From Microbacterium sp. LWO14-1.2 (lineage in GTDB: Bacteria; Actinomycetota; Actinomycetes; Actinomycetales; Microbacteriaceae), in assembly GCF_038397715.1 (NCBI RefSeq), contig NZ_CP151633.1, positions 744,001 through 808,000 of the forward strand: a stretch of 64,000 nucleotides of DNA. The letters run 5' to 3'. Under the pieces are notes generated by a model that saw only the letters and a program-made list of their open reading frames with translations, searched no databases and had not been told where the DNA came from. The translations under genes and the position numbers were made by a program. Below, one piece after another: positions 28,504 through 38,495 of the stretch; the stretch's first letter is position 1, and each line of letters starts with the position of its first letter.

Positions 28504-29797
28504 CAGGCTCTTCGAGGCGCACGGCGACCGTCGACCCGATGAAGACCTTGATGCGCTGAGCGAGAACCTCCGCGGCGCTCTCGCACGTCTCGACCGACAG
28601 CTCGGGATGACGCTCGATGCGCACCGTGAGAGCATCCATCCGCCCGTCCTTGGTGAGTTCGAGGATGAAGTGCGGCGTCAGCTGCTCGATGCCGAGCACG
28701 AGCTCCTCGATCTGCGTCGGGAAGAGATTGACGCCCCGCACGATGATCATGTCGTCGTTGCGCCCGGTGACCTTCTCCATGCGCCGCATCCCCGGCCGCG
28801 CTGTGCCGGGGAGCAGCCGGGTGAGGTCGCGCGTGCGATACCGGATGACCGGGAAGGCCTCCTTCGTCAGAGACGTGAACACGAGTTCGCCGAGCTCGCC
28901 GTCGGGCAGCACGGCGCCGGTCTCGGCATCGATGACCTCGGGCAGGAAGTGGTCCTCCCACAGGTGCGGTCCGTCCTTGCCCTCCAGGCACTCGCTGCCG
29001 ACCCCCGGACCCATGACCTCGCTCAGCCCGTAGATGTCGAGAGCGTCGATGTCGAGCCGCTGCTCGAGCTCGCGCCGCATCTCGTTCGTCCACGGCTCGG
29101 CTCCCAGCACCGCCACCTTCAGCGACGTCGACCGCGGATCGATGCCCTGCGCCACCATCGCATCGGCGATGGTCAGCAGGTAGCTGGGCGTGCACAGGAT
29201 CGCATCCGGCTCGAAGTCGCGGATCAGCTGCACCTGCCGCGCGGTCTGCCCGCCCGAGACCGGGATGACGGTCGCACCGAGCGCCTCGATACCGGCGTGC
29301 GCGCCGAGGCCGCCCGTGAACAGCCCGTACCCGTAGGCGTTGTGCACCTTCATGCCGCGCCGGATACCGGCCGCGCGCAGCGACCGCGCCACCAGCGTGC
29401 CCCAGCGGTCGAGGTCGCCGGACGTGTACCCCACCACCGTGGGACGCCCCGTCGTTCCGCTGGACGCGTGGATGCGGGCGACGTCGCTCATCGGCACCGC
29501 GAACATGCCGAAGGGATAGGTCTCGCGCAGATCCGCCTTCGTCGTGAACGGCAGCCGCTGGACGTCCGCGAGCGTGCGGATGTCATCGGGATGCACGCCC
29601 GCCTCGTCGAAGGTGCGCCGATAGAGCGGCACGTTGGTGTAGGCGTGCCGAACCGTCTGCTGCAGCCTGGCCAGCTGCAGCTGCTCGATCTCGGGACGGC
29701 TCATGCGCTCCTCGGCGTCGAGCTCATCCGCGGATGGCGGACGGACGGAAGTCGCGGACGCGGATGATCCGGTGGCGGGTTCGGTCGTCATCGACAT
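28451..29797 (-). CDS. paaK: Phenylacetate-CoA ligase
   Basis: A 448-residue AMP-forming ligase that activates phenylacetate to phenylacetyl-CoA, the first step and the source of the inducer. It has the ATP loop ASSGTTGRPTVVGYT (about residue 110), the YGLSEVMGPGV motif and the C-terminal TGRNDDMIIVRGVNLFPTQIE hinge. PaaK enzymes lack the longer N-terminal part of other acyl-CoA synthetases, and the length agrees. GGAG precedes ATG 29797. It follows paaI by 31 bases and precedes paaR. Confidence 0.96.
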   Translation of the reverse strand: MSMTTEPATGSSASATSVRPPSADELDAEERMSRPEIEQLQLARLQQTVRHAYTNVPLYRRTFDEAGVHPDDIRTLADVQRLPFTTKADLRETYPFGMFAVPMSDVARIHASSGTTGRPTVVGYTSGDLDRWGTLVARSLRAAGIRRGMKVHNAYGYGLFTGGLGAHAGIEALGATVIPVSGGQTARQVQLIRDFEPDAILCTPSYLLTIADAMVAQGIDPRSTSLKVAVLGAEPWTNEMRRELEQRLDIDALDIYGLSEVMGPGVGSECLEGKDGPHLWEDHFLPEVIDAETGAVLPDGELGELVFTSLTKEAFPVIRYRTRDLTRLLPGTARPGMRRMEKVTGRNDDMIIVRGVNLFPTQIEELVLGIEQLTPHFILELTKDGRMDALTVRIERHPELSVETCESAAEVLAQRIKVFIGSTVAVRLEEPGALPRSEGKYKRVYDLR

Positions 29798-29828
29798 GAG
29801 TGCTCCGGGCGGGGATCAGAGGGACGGG

Positions 29829-30287
29829 TCAGAAGGCCTGCGAGGTGGTGCGCGAGCGCCCACGGAACTCGGCGACCGTGTCGCCGAGCTCATCGACGAC
29901 GGTCACGTCGTAGATGCCGGAGCGCCCCGATCGGGAGCGTCGCACGGCGGTCGCGGTCAGGGTCTGACCGGCCGCCGTCGGCTTGAGGAACGAGATGTCG
30001 GCACCCGCGGCGACCGTCACCCGGTCGTCCTCGTTGCAGGCGATCGCGAACGCCGTGTCGGCGAGGGCGAACACGAACCCGCCGTGCGTGATGCGGAATC
30101 CGTTGGTCATGTCGTCGCGCACGAGCATCGACACGACCGCGTGACCGGGATCGTCTCGCACGACGACCAGGCCGAGGGATGCCGACGCGCGATCGCGCTG
30201 CATCATCGCCCGGTTCGGCGGCAGATCGGGTCCCGGGACGGGCGGTGCCCCTGCCACGGTCTGCTCAGCGGTGCGCGTCTCTGCCAT
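29829..30287 (-). CDS. paaI: Hydroxyphenylacetyl-CoA thioesterase (hotdog fold)
   Basis: A 152-residue single-domain hotdog thioesterase. NGFRITHGGFVFALADTAFAIACN holds the catalytic Asn/Gly/Asp surroundings of the PaaI family. These enzymes hydrolyse dead-end aryl-CoA or ring-hydroxylated CoA esters and free trapped CoA. AGGAGG lies before ATG 30287, and PaaR operator 3 is about 50 bases upstream, so it heads the paaI-paaK(-paaR) unit. Confidence 0.92.
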   Translation of the reverse strand: MAETRTAEQTVAGAPPVPGPDLPPNRAMMQRDRASASLGLVVVRDDPGHAVVSMLVRDDMTNGFRITHGGFVFALADTAFAIACNEDDRVTVAAGADISFLKPTAAGQTLTATAVRRSRSGRSGIYDVTVVDELGDTVAEFRGRSRTTSQAF

Positions 30288-30333
30288 GTCGACCTCCTCG
30301 TCGAGCCGGATGCCGCAGCATCCGACCCGACCA

Positions 30334-30357
30334 TACTAACTGAACGATCGGTTAGTA
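30334..30357. promoter_or_regulatory. PaaR operator 3 (upstream of paaI), overlapping the dhaM stop
   Basis: TACTAAC (30334-30340) and GTTAGTA (30351-30357) are perfect 7-bp arms around a 10-base core. The core motif on the minus strand (30345-30358) differs from the other sites by one base. The TAA of the DhaM fusion gene (30352-30354) lies inside the operator, so it serves as both coding end and regulatory site. Confidence 0.85.
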
Positions 30358-32922
30358 AAGAGGATTCTCCGGATTCGCGAGCACGCGGCGGGCCGCAGCC
30401 CGGGCCTCCTCCGCCCCGGATGCCGAGCACGCGGCCTCCGCCGCCCGACGGCAGTCCTCGTGCGTGACCGCCGCAAGCGCCGCCGCCACACGCCCCAGCC
30501 CGCGGGACGACATCGAGAGAGACGTCACCCCGCATCCCACGAGCACCGGAGCCAGCGCCGGGTCGCCCGCGGCCTCTCCGCACACGCCCACCGGCTTGCC
30601 CGCGGCGCGGCCCGCCTGCCCCACGGCGTGGATGAGCCGCAGCACGGCGGGCTGCCACGGGTCGTTGAGATCACCCAGCTCACCGAGAAGACGATCGGCG
30701 GCCATCGTGTACTGCGCCAGGTCGTTCGTGCCGATGCTCACGAAATCGACGACGGCGAACAGCTCGGCGGCGAGGAGAGCCGCCGACGGCGTCTCGATCA
30801 TGACGCCCACCCGCTCGAGGCCGGCCGAGCGACAGCGCTCGACGAAGCCCCGCGCCTCGGCGACGGTCGCCACCATGGGCGCCATCACTTCGACGTGCGC
30901 GGACTCCTGCCGAGCGGCGGCGGCAAGCGCCCGCAGCTGGTCGTCGAGCAGCTGCGGCGAACGCCGGGCGAGACGGAGCCCCCGCACACCGAGCGCGGGA
31001 TTCTCCTCGGGCTGTGGATCGGTGAACGGCAGGGGCTTGTCGCTCCCGGCATCCAGCGTGCGCACCACGACTCGGCACCCCGCGAACGGCCGGAGCACCG
31101 CGCGGTACGCGGCCACCTGCTCGTCGACGCTCGGCGCGTCAGCGCGGTCGAGGAAGCAGAACTCGGTGCGGAACAGCCCGACCCCCTCAGCGCGGGCTGC
31201 GGCTGCGGTCTCCGCGTCGGCGGCGCCGCCCACGTTGGCGAGGAGCGGGAGCACTTCCCCGTCGGCGAGAGCGCCGCGACCGTCGAAGGCGATCACCGCA
31301 GATGCCGCCCGCGCCGCTTCGACCACCTCGGCGGACGGCTCGACCTCGATCGTCCCCCGGTCGCCGTCGACGAGCACGACGGAGTCCGCCGGGATGCCGG
31401 TGGCTCCCGCTGCGGCGACCACCGCCGGCAGTCCGAGCGAGCGCGCGATGATCGCTGTGTGGGAGGTCGGACCGCCGTCCTCCGTGACGAGGGCGACGCA
31501 GTTGCCTCCATCGAGAGCAGCGGTGTCGGCCGGCGCGAGATCGCGTGCGACGAGCACGAACGGCTCGTCGCGCTCCGGCACGCCTGGCAGATCCACGTCG
31601 AGGATCTCGGCGATGATCCGGTCGCGGACGTCGAGCACGTCCGCGACCCGCTCGGCCATCCGGCCGCCGAGGGCCGCGAGCTTTCGCGCGTGCGCACTGC
31701 CCACCTCCCAGACAGCGCGGGGAGCGGTGCGGCCCTTCGCCTGGACGAGCGCGGTCGCCTCGGCGACCAGCTCGGGGTCGGAGGCCAGCAGACGCGACGC
31801 GTCGAGGATCGCCCGCGACTCACCGCTCGCAGCGTCGGTGCGACGGCGCAGCTGGTCGGCGACGGCGACCGCCGCCCACTCGATCGCCGACACCGCGGCG
31901 GCCCGGTCGGCCGGCGCGACGGTCACCGCACCGTCGGGTTCGACGAGCGGTGCGCCGAGCAGCACGACCGGCGCGGAGACGACGCCCGGACTCACACCCC
32001 GACCCCGTAGCACGGCCCCCGGAGCGACGGTCGTGGAGCTCGGGTCGGGCGCGGAGGTGGCGGAGACGGAGGGGTCGGACCTCGTGGACGCCGGCGGCTC
32101 GGCGGGTTCGGATGCGGATGCGCAAGAAGTGCCCTCCCCGAACCCGTCGTCGAACAGCGCAGCGACCCGGTCGAGTGCGGCCTCGGCCCCCGGACCGTCC
32201 GCCGTCAGCTCGACCTCATCGCCATGACGCGCCCCGAGCACGAGCAGGCGCGACAGACTCGCCGCCGAGGCCTCGGGGCCGTCGGGCAGCCGCCGCAGCC
32301 GCACGACCGCCCCGGCCGACGCCTCGGCGATCAGCGCGGCGGGACGCGCATGGATGCCGAGGGCGTTGCGCACCCGGACAGTGCGGCTGAATGCGGAGCG
32401 TCGGGAGTCCGCGCCCGGGGCCGCATCGGAGTCCGCGCCCGGCGCTGGGCCCGGCGCCGCGTCGGGGGCCGCGGCCGAGGCCGCGTCGGCGGCCGACGCG
32501 AGGTCGTCGCCCAGCTGCCCCGTCTTGGCGGCGAGCGCCCCCGCGGCTTCGGCGGCGACGGCATCCAACTCGCCCCCGGCCGACGCCGACACCACCGCGG
32601 CGAGCAGACCCTCGACGAAAGGCGCGGGCGCCAACCGGACGGGAACGTCGCTGGCGCGGAGCTCGAGCGCGAGCTCCGCGCTCAGCACGGCCGAGCCGAG
32701 ATCCATGAGCACGAGCACGCCGTCGCAGTCCTCCGCGAGCTCGTCGATCGCCGCCGCGACAGCGACGGCGTCGGTGCCGAGCACGGGCGAGCCGTCGGCA
32801 TCCGTCCCGGCTCCGGCTGCGACGCGCACCTGCGCGCCGCCCGAGGGGACCATCTGCAGGGCAAGCTCGAGGGCCGCCTCCCCGAGCCGAGCGCTGTGGG
32901 AGACGGCGACGACGCCGATCAT
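30352..32922 (-). CDS. dhaM: DhaM-HPr-enzyme I fusion phosphotransferase
   Basis: An 856-residue fusion that passes phosphate from PEP to the DHA kinase. Residues 1-130 are DhaM (EIIA-mannose fold; active His in VAVSHSARLG). Residues about 180-270 are HPr, with active His in ALGIHARPAAL. The rest is enzyme I: phospho-His in GGPTSHTAIIARS, and a complete PEP-binding domain (GVGLFRTEFCF, GVMIETPSA, GTNDLAQYTMAADR, GVCGEAAGDP). E. coli DhaM carries only a truncated EI; this one looks self-sufficient. Ala/Pro/Asp-rich linkers join the domains. The start overlaps the dhaL stop. Confidence 0.95.
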   Translation of the reverse strand: MIGVVAVSHSARLGEAALELALQMVPSGGAQVRVAAGAGTDADGSPVLGTDAVAVAAAIDELAEDCDGVLVLMDLGSAVLSAELALELRASDVPVRLAPAPFVEGLLAAVVSASAGGELDAVAAEAAGALAAKTGQLGDDLASAADAASAAAPDAAPGPAPGADSDAAPGADSRRSAFSRTVRVRNALGIHARPAALIAEASAGAVVRLRRLPDGPEASAASLSRLLVLGARHGDEVELTADGPGAEAALDRVAALFDDGFGEGTSCASASEPAEPPASTRSDPSVSATSAPDPSSTTVAPGAVLRGRGVSPGVVSAPVVLLGAPLVEPDGAVTVAPADRAAAVSAIEWAAVAVADQLRRRTDAASGESRAILDASRLLASDPELVAEATALVQAKGRTAPRAVWEVGSAHARKLAALGGRMAERVADVLDVRDRIIAEILDVDLPGVPERDEPFVLVARDLAPADTAALDGGNCVALVTEDGGPTSHTAIIARSLGLPAVVAAAGATGIPADSVVLVDGDRGTIEVEPSAEVVEAARAASAVIAFDGRGALADGEVLPLLANVGGAADAETAAAARAEGVGLFRTEFCFLDRADAPSVDEQVAAYRAVLRPFAGCRVVVRTLDAGSDKPLPFTDPQPEENPALGVRGLRLARRSPQLLDDQLRALAAAARQESAHVEVMAPMVATVAEARGFVERCRSAGLERVGVMIETPSAALLAAELFAVVDFVSIGTNDLAQYTMAADRLLGELGDLNDPWQPAVLRLIHAVGQAGRAAGKPVGVCGEAAGDPALAPVLVGCGVTSLSMSSRGLGRVAAALAAVTHEDCRRAAEAACSASGAEEARAAARRVLANPENPLY

Positions 32923-33562
32923 CAGGACGAGCCGGCGATCGCGGCGGCCAGGGCGTCGAACAGGAGCGTCACCGACGCGGCGCCCGGATCGAGGTGACCG
33001 GCGCTCCGCTCCCCCAGGTAGCTCGCCCGCCCCTTGCGTGCGACGAGCGGGAGTGTGGCGTCTCGACCCGCAGCAGCGGCGGTGGCCGCCGCAGCCGCGG
33101 CATCGGCGAGTCCTGCACCGCGCGCGACACCCGCGTCGAGCGCATCCACGGCCGGAGACATCGCGTCGAACAGCGTCTTGTCGCCCGCTTCGGCCTTGCC
33201 ACGGGCGACGATGCCGTCGAGCCCCGCGCGCAGTGCGGCAGCGAGACCCGCGGCGTCGAGCTCTGTCACGGCGCCCGCCGTCATGCCCATCCGCAGGAAC
33301 AGCGTGCCGTAGAGCGGGCCGCTCGCCCCTCCGACCGAGCTGACGAGGGTCATCCCCACGCTCTTGAGCAGCTCATCCACGGTGGCGGGCGCACCGGCGT
33401 CGAGCTTCTCGACCACCGCTGCCATTCCCCGTGCCATGTTCGCCCCGTGGTCGGCGTCGCCGATCGCCGAGTCGAGTTCCGTGAGCCACTCGCGCTTCTC
33501 AGTGACCGCGTCGCGGAAGCGGGTGATCCAGTCGACGAGCGTCGCCGTGTCGATCGTGTCGG

Positions 33563-33566
<4 letters not shown>
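32922..33566 (-). CDS. dhaL: Dihydroxyacetone kinase subunit DhaL (ADP-binding)
   Basis: A 214-residue all-helical subunit that holds ADP permanently and relays phosphate from DhaM to DHA bound on DhaK. The magnesium-binding motif is [16 protein letters not shown] (about residues 29-44), and [15 protein letters not shown] follows. ATG 33566 overlaps the dhaK end (33563) and the stop overlaps dhaM, so the three genes are translationally coupled. Confidence 0.95.
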
Positions 33567-34564
<998 letters not shown>

Positions 34565-34595
34565 GGTGGATCTCCCTTGATCTCGGCCGCACGAT

Positions 34596-34636
34596 CTTCC
34601 CGACAAAATCGGAAAGTTATTCGTCAATGTCGAATA
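34596..34636. promoter_or_regulatory. Two inverted repeats between dhaK and the IclR gene
   Basis: CTTCCCGA (34596-34603) and TCGGAAAG (34609-34616) match at 7 of 8 positions. TATTCG (34618-34623) and CGAATA (34631-34636) are perfect arms seven bases apart. They sit side by side in the divergent promoter region and are likely operators of the IclR regulator, which is inferred. Confidence 0.5.
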
Positions 34637-34741
34637 TGCTCGGGCAGAGTCCTCATGTCAAGGGAGAGGAGGACGGATGATCCAGGCAGAACCCGCGACA
34701 GGACGACACACGGACGTCGCCTGCGGAACGGAGCGAACGGG

Positions 34742-35509
34742 ATGATCCAAGCGATCGATCGAGCCGCGAAGGTGCTGGAGCTGCTGCAGGGCGCCCGACA
34801 CCTCGGCATCACCGACCTCGCGGCGGCCCTCGAACTGCCGCCGTCGACCGTGCACGGCATCGTCAAGTCGCTGCGGGAGCACGGCCTCGTCGCCAAGGAG
34901 CGCGGCGGCCAGCGCTACATGCTCGGGCCGACGCTGCTGCGTCTCAGCAACGTGTATCTCGACACCCTCGATGTGCGCGCACGGGCCATGCGCTGGACGC
35001 AGGAGCTCGCACGCCGCACCAACCTTCCGGTACGACTCGGCGCCCCGCACTTCCACGAGGTGCTGGTGATCCACCACGACCTGCGCCCCGACGACAGCCG
35101 ACAGATGCTCGAGACAGGCGTCGCCATCCCTGCGCACGCCTCCGCCATGGGCAAGGTGCTGCTCGCGTACGACGCCGGATTCCAGCGCACCGTCTTCGAG
35201 CAGCCCCTCCGCAGCCTCACCGGCGACACGATCACCGACATCGCACGCCTCACCCTGGAGCTGCCCGCGATCGCCGAACGGGCGTCCGCCGTCGAGGCCG
35301 ACGAAGCAGTCCTGGGCGAGGCGTCAGTCGCGGCGCCCGTCGCCGACGCGTCGAACGAGATCGTCGCAGCGGTGGCGGTGGTGATGCCGACATCGCAGGC
35401 GCCGGCGTCAGACAGCGTGCTCGACGCGCTGCGCGAGACCGCCCGCAACATCTCCCGCGAGCTCGGCGCCACCAACTGGCCGCCGCGCCTCGCCCCCGTC
35501 GAGGAATAG
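34742..35509 (+). CDS. IclR-family regulator, probably of dhaKLM
   Basis: A 255-residue protein: winged HTH at residues 5-65 (ITDLAAALELPPSTVHGIVKSLREHGLV) and an IclR effector domain with PAHASAMGKVLLA. Divergence from dhaKLM with a 177-base gap holding two inverted repeats suggests it controls DHA or glycerol use. GGAG lies nine bases before ATG 34742. A similar ATG-ATC-CAG start with open frame occurs at 34678 but would add no family sequence. Confidence 0.87.
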   Translation: MIQAIDRAAKVLELLQGARHLGITDLAAALELPPSTVHGIVKSLREHGLVAKERGGQRYMLGPTLLRLSNVYLDTLDVRARAMRWTQELARRTNLPVRLGAPHFHEVLVIHHDLRPDDSRQMLETGVAIPAHASAMGKVLLAYDAGFQRTVFEQPLRSLTGDTITDIARLTLELPAIAERASAVEADEAVLGEASVAAPVADASNEIVAAVAVVMPTSQAPASDSVLDALRETARNISRELGATNWPPRLAPVEE

Positions 35510-35565
35510 CGACGGTCGAGCAGAGAAGACGAGGGATGCCGGCGTGTGCGCCGCACCGGCTCGGG

Positions 35566-35731
35566 TTCAACCGCGCAGCGCCAACGCGAACGGAAGCACC
35601 GCCGTCGCACCCGCGCGACGCAGCTCACGCGCCGCCACCGTCACGGACTCAACCGCGCAGCGCCAACGCGAACGGAAGCACCGCCGTCGCACCCGCGCGA
35701 CGCAGCTCACGCGCCGCCACGGTCACGGTCC
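35566..35731. repeat. 83-bp tandem duplication of the RecQ-like gene 3' end
   Basis: Bases 35649-35731 contain the last codons and stop (35649-35651) of the RecQ-like gene. They are copied directly downstream at 35566-35648, nearly identical except for a few bases at the far end. The unit is not a multiple of three. Confidence 0.96.
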
Positions 35732-37805
35732 ATCGGCTGTCGACGAGGTCGTCGACGAGGAGGACCGGGCCCGACGGCATGTCGAGATGCTCGGCGCTGA
35801 GTCGGCCCCAGAGGCCGGCGAGGCGGAACACGCTGTTCCCTCCGGCCTGGCCGCTCGGCCCACCGCCGACCGGTTCGAGCGCGCCGAGATACGGGAGACG
35901 ACCGACCTCGGCCAGGCCCCGAGCGAGCGAGTCGACGAGCAGCGGACGCGACCGTGACGGCATGGCCACCACGGCGACCGGCCGCTCACCCCACTCCCAG
36001 CGGGCGAGCACACGGATGCAGGCGTCGAGCAGCTGCGGCGTGACCGCGGCGTCGGGAGCACCGGCGGCGAACACCTGACGCAGGGCACCGCCCCACCCGA
36101 GGTCCGTCAGGCGCGCGAGCGCTCGACCTTCGTCCGCCTGCTCCTCGGCGGCGATCCGCCCGCGCACGGGGACGTCGAGCCGGTCGGCGCCGGTCGGCCA
36201 GGCGCGCCGCGGCTCGATCGGCACCCCGACTCGGTCGAGCGACTCGGCCGCCTGGGCCCCGGCCTGCGTGGCGATCTCCTGCGGGAACCACACCCCCGCG
36301 CAGTTGTCGCATCTGCCGCACGGCGCCGCTGTGTCGTCGTCGAGCGCCCGCTGCAGGAACTCCATGCGGCACCCGTCGGTCTGCTCGTAGTCGAGCATGT
36401 GCTGCTGCTCGGCCACGCGCTCCGCCGCGATCCGCTCGTACCGGGCGGCGTCGTACGTCCACGGCTCGCCCGTGGCGATCCAGCCGCCCTGCACCTTCCG
36501 CACCGCCCCGTCGACGTCGAGCACCTTGAGCAGCAATTCGAGCGGCGTACGGCGGATGTCGACCATCGCCTCGAGCGCCGGTGTCGAGATCGGCACGTCG
36601 CCGAGCGCACCGATCACGCGCTCGGCACGCTCGCGATCCGGCATCGAGGCCGTCGCGAAATAATGCCAGATGTCGCGGTCCTCGACACCGGGCAGCAGCA
36701 GCACGTCGGCGCTGTCACTCGCTCGTCCGGCGCGCCCGACCTGCTGGTAGTAGGCCACGGGCGACGAGGGCGCTCCAAGATGCACGACGAAGCCGAGGTC
36801 GGGCTTGTCGAAGCCCATCCCCAGGGCGCTCGTCGCGACGAGGGCCTTCACCTCGTTGCGCTTCAGCATCCCCTCGGACTCCTCGCGCTCCTCGGCATCC
36901 GTCTGTCCCGTGTACGCGCGCACGTCGTGCCCGTGCTCACGCAGGAGTCGCGCGGTGTCGACCGCCGCGGCGACCGTGAGCGTGTAGATGATGCCCGACC
37001 CCGGCAGATCGTCGAGATGGCTGAGCAGCCACGCCAGCCGACTCGCGGAGTCGCGCAGCCGCAGCACGCCCAGGCGCAGCGAGGTGCGGGCGAGCGGCCC
37101 GCGGATCGTCAGGACCGGCTCGGACGGAGACGCGTCGGGAAGAGAACCGTGCGTCAGGCTGCCGAGCTGCTCGGCCACGTCGGCCACGACGCGACTGTTC
37201 GCCGTCGCTGTGGTCGCCAGCACGGGGACTCCCGTCGGCATCTGCGCGATGAGGTCGCGCAGCCGCCGGTAGTCGGGACGGAAGTCATGACCCCAGTCGC
37301 TGATGCAGTGCGCCTCGTCGACGACGAGCATGCCGATGCGCTGCACCAGCGTCGGAACCTGCTGCTCGCGGAACGACGGATTGTTCAGCCGTTCCGGCGA
37401 CACCAGCAGCACGTCGACCTCGTCGCGGTCGAGCTGTGCGAGCACGTCGCTCCACTCATGCGCGTTGGTCGAATTGATCGCGACCGCCCGCACCCCCGCG
37501 CGCTCCGCCGCGGCGATCTGGTCGCGCATCAGCGCGAGCAGCGGCGACACCAGCACGGTCGGCCCGGCGCCCTGGCGTCGCAGCAGCAGCGTCGCGACGA
37601 AGTACACCGCCGACTTGCCCCATCCCGTCCGCTGCACGACCAGCGCGCGGCGACGCCCGTCGACCAGCGCCTCGACGGCCTCGAACTGCCCGTCGTGGAA
37701 GTCGGCGTCGGAACGACCGACCAGCTCGCGGAGCGCGGCGAGCGCCTGATCTCGGATGCCGTCGCTCGACACGGTCGGGTACGCGGTGTCGGCGGGGGAA
37801 GTCAT
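35649..37805 (-). CDS. RecQ-family DNA helicase with C-terminal PRTase-like domain
   Basis: A 718-residue protein. Two RecA-like domains are present: Walker A VQRTGWGKSAVY (about residue 58), VDEAHCISDWGHDFRPDYRR (DEAH box) and TTATANSRV, then YTGQTDAEEREE and QQVGRAGRASD (motif VI). A RecQ zinc site follows (CRMEFLQRALDD, CGRCDNC). The last 180 residues differ from RecQ and include VLLVDDLVDSRWTVTVAARELRRAG, a PRPP-binding-like loop of phosphoribosyltransferases. Its role with a helicase is unknown. GGAGGC precedes ATG 37805. The 3' end is tandemly duplicated. Confidence 0.9.
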   Translation of the reverse strand: MTSPADTAYPTVSSDGIRDQALAALRELVGRSDADFHDGQFEAVEALVDGRRRALVVQRTGWGKSAVYFVATLLLRRQGAGPTVLVSPLLALMRDQIAAAERAGVRAVAINSTNAHEWSDVLAQLDRDEVDVLLVSPERLNNPSFREQQVPTLVQRIGMLVVDEAHCISDWGHDFRPDYRRLRDLIAQMPTGVPVLATTATANSRVVADVAEQLGSLTHGSLPDASPSEPVLTIRGPLARTSLRLGVLRLRDSASRLAWLLSHLDDLPGSGIIYTLTVAAAVDTARLLREHGHDVRAYTGQTDAEEREESEGMLKRNEVKALVATSALGMGFDKPDLGFVVHLGAPSSPVAYYQQVGRAGRASDSADVLLLPGVEDRDIWHYFATASMPDRERAERVIGALGDVPISTPALEAMVDIRRTPLELLLKVLDVDGAVRKVQGGWIATGEPWTYDAARYERIAAERVAEQQHMLDYEQTDGCRMEFLQRALDDDTAAPCGRCDNCAGVWFPQEIATQAGAQAAESLDRVGVPIEPRRAWPTGADRLDVPVRGRIAAEEQADEGRALARLTDLGWGGALRQVFAAGAPDAAVTPQLLDACIRVLARWEWGERPVAVVAMPSRSRPLLVDSLARGLAEVGRLPYLGALEPVGGGPSGQAGGNSVFRLAGLWGRLSAEHLDMPSGPVLLVDDLVDSRWTVTVAARELRRAGATAVLPFALALRG

Positions 37806-37960
37806 GCCTCCACTCTGCCCGAGGCGTCGGACATCCGCCGTCCGTCCGTCTACAGGGGATCCATCCCGGTGTCCACCGGCCGCAGCGGCAGCAGCTGCCC
37901 GGACCGGCAGCAGCTGCCCACAGCGGAGCCAGCCTCCGGCAACGCCGGTAGCGTGAGGAC

Positions 37961-38380
37961 ATGATCTCCCGCGAACTCGCCGTCCGCCTCCGAGACGCCG
38001 GGCTGGGCTGGCACCCCGCCGAGGGCGACCGCTTCCAGCTCGATCTGCCAGACGAGATCGAGCTCGAAGCCGAGGCCGACGTCTTCACCGTCAGCGCGAT
38101 GACGATCGAGGCGCGGCAGACGCCGAGCGGCACCGACCTCGCCTTCAACGGCACGACCGAGTGGGCGCTCGACGCCGTGACGCTCGCCGACGCCGTCTGG
38201 CTGCCGCGCGAGGATCAGCTCCGGCAGCTGCTGCGCGGGACCTTCCGTGCGCTGGTGCGTCTCGAGGACTCGTTCCGCGTCGACGTCGAGATCGCCGGCG
38301 AGGCGCGGTCGTTCGAGCATCCCGAGCCGGCCGAGGCGTACGGGCGAGCGCTCCTCGAACTCGTCTCGCGCTCTCGCTGA
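37961..38380 (+). CDS. Conserved hypothetical protein, 139 residues
   Basis: A small acidic soluble protein with no membrane segment or recognised motif. The start MISRELAVRLRDAGLGWHPAEGDRF and the WALDAVTLADAVWLPREDQLRQLL stretch look like a conserved actinobacterial family whose members carry only provisional names. ATG 37961 has TAGCGT six bases upstream (leaderless). It is divergent from the RecQ-like gene and precedes paaA by 115 bases, with PaaR operator 4 in between, so it is not part of the paa unit. Confidence 0.6.
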   Translation: MISRELAVRLRDAGLGWHPAEGDRFQLDLPDEIELEAEADVFTVSAMTIEARQTPSGTDLAFNGTTEWALDAVTLADAVWLPREDQLRQLLRGTFRALVRLEDSFRVDVEIAGEARSFEHPEPAEAYGRALLELVSRSR

Positions 38381-38439
38381 GCGCACCCGGGCGCTCGGAC
38401 AGCGGCCGTCTTGAAGACATCGCCACCGTGTGTCAGAAT

Positions 38440-38460
38440 AACCTAACGATCGGTCAGTAA
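38440..38460. promoter_or_regulatory. PaaR operator 4 (upstream of paaA)
   Basis: Minus-strand 38447-38460 reads TTACTGACCGATCG, identical to sites 1 and 2, with a partly symmetric ACCTAAC half on the other side. It lies 35 bases before the paaA start, where a repressor would block the paaABCDE-G promoter. Confidence 0.82.
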
Positions 38461-38495
38461 AGAGCGATCGTCAGGCCCGTCGCACGGAGGAGTCG

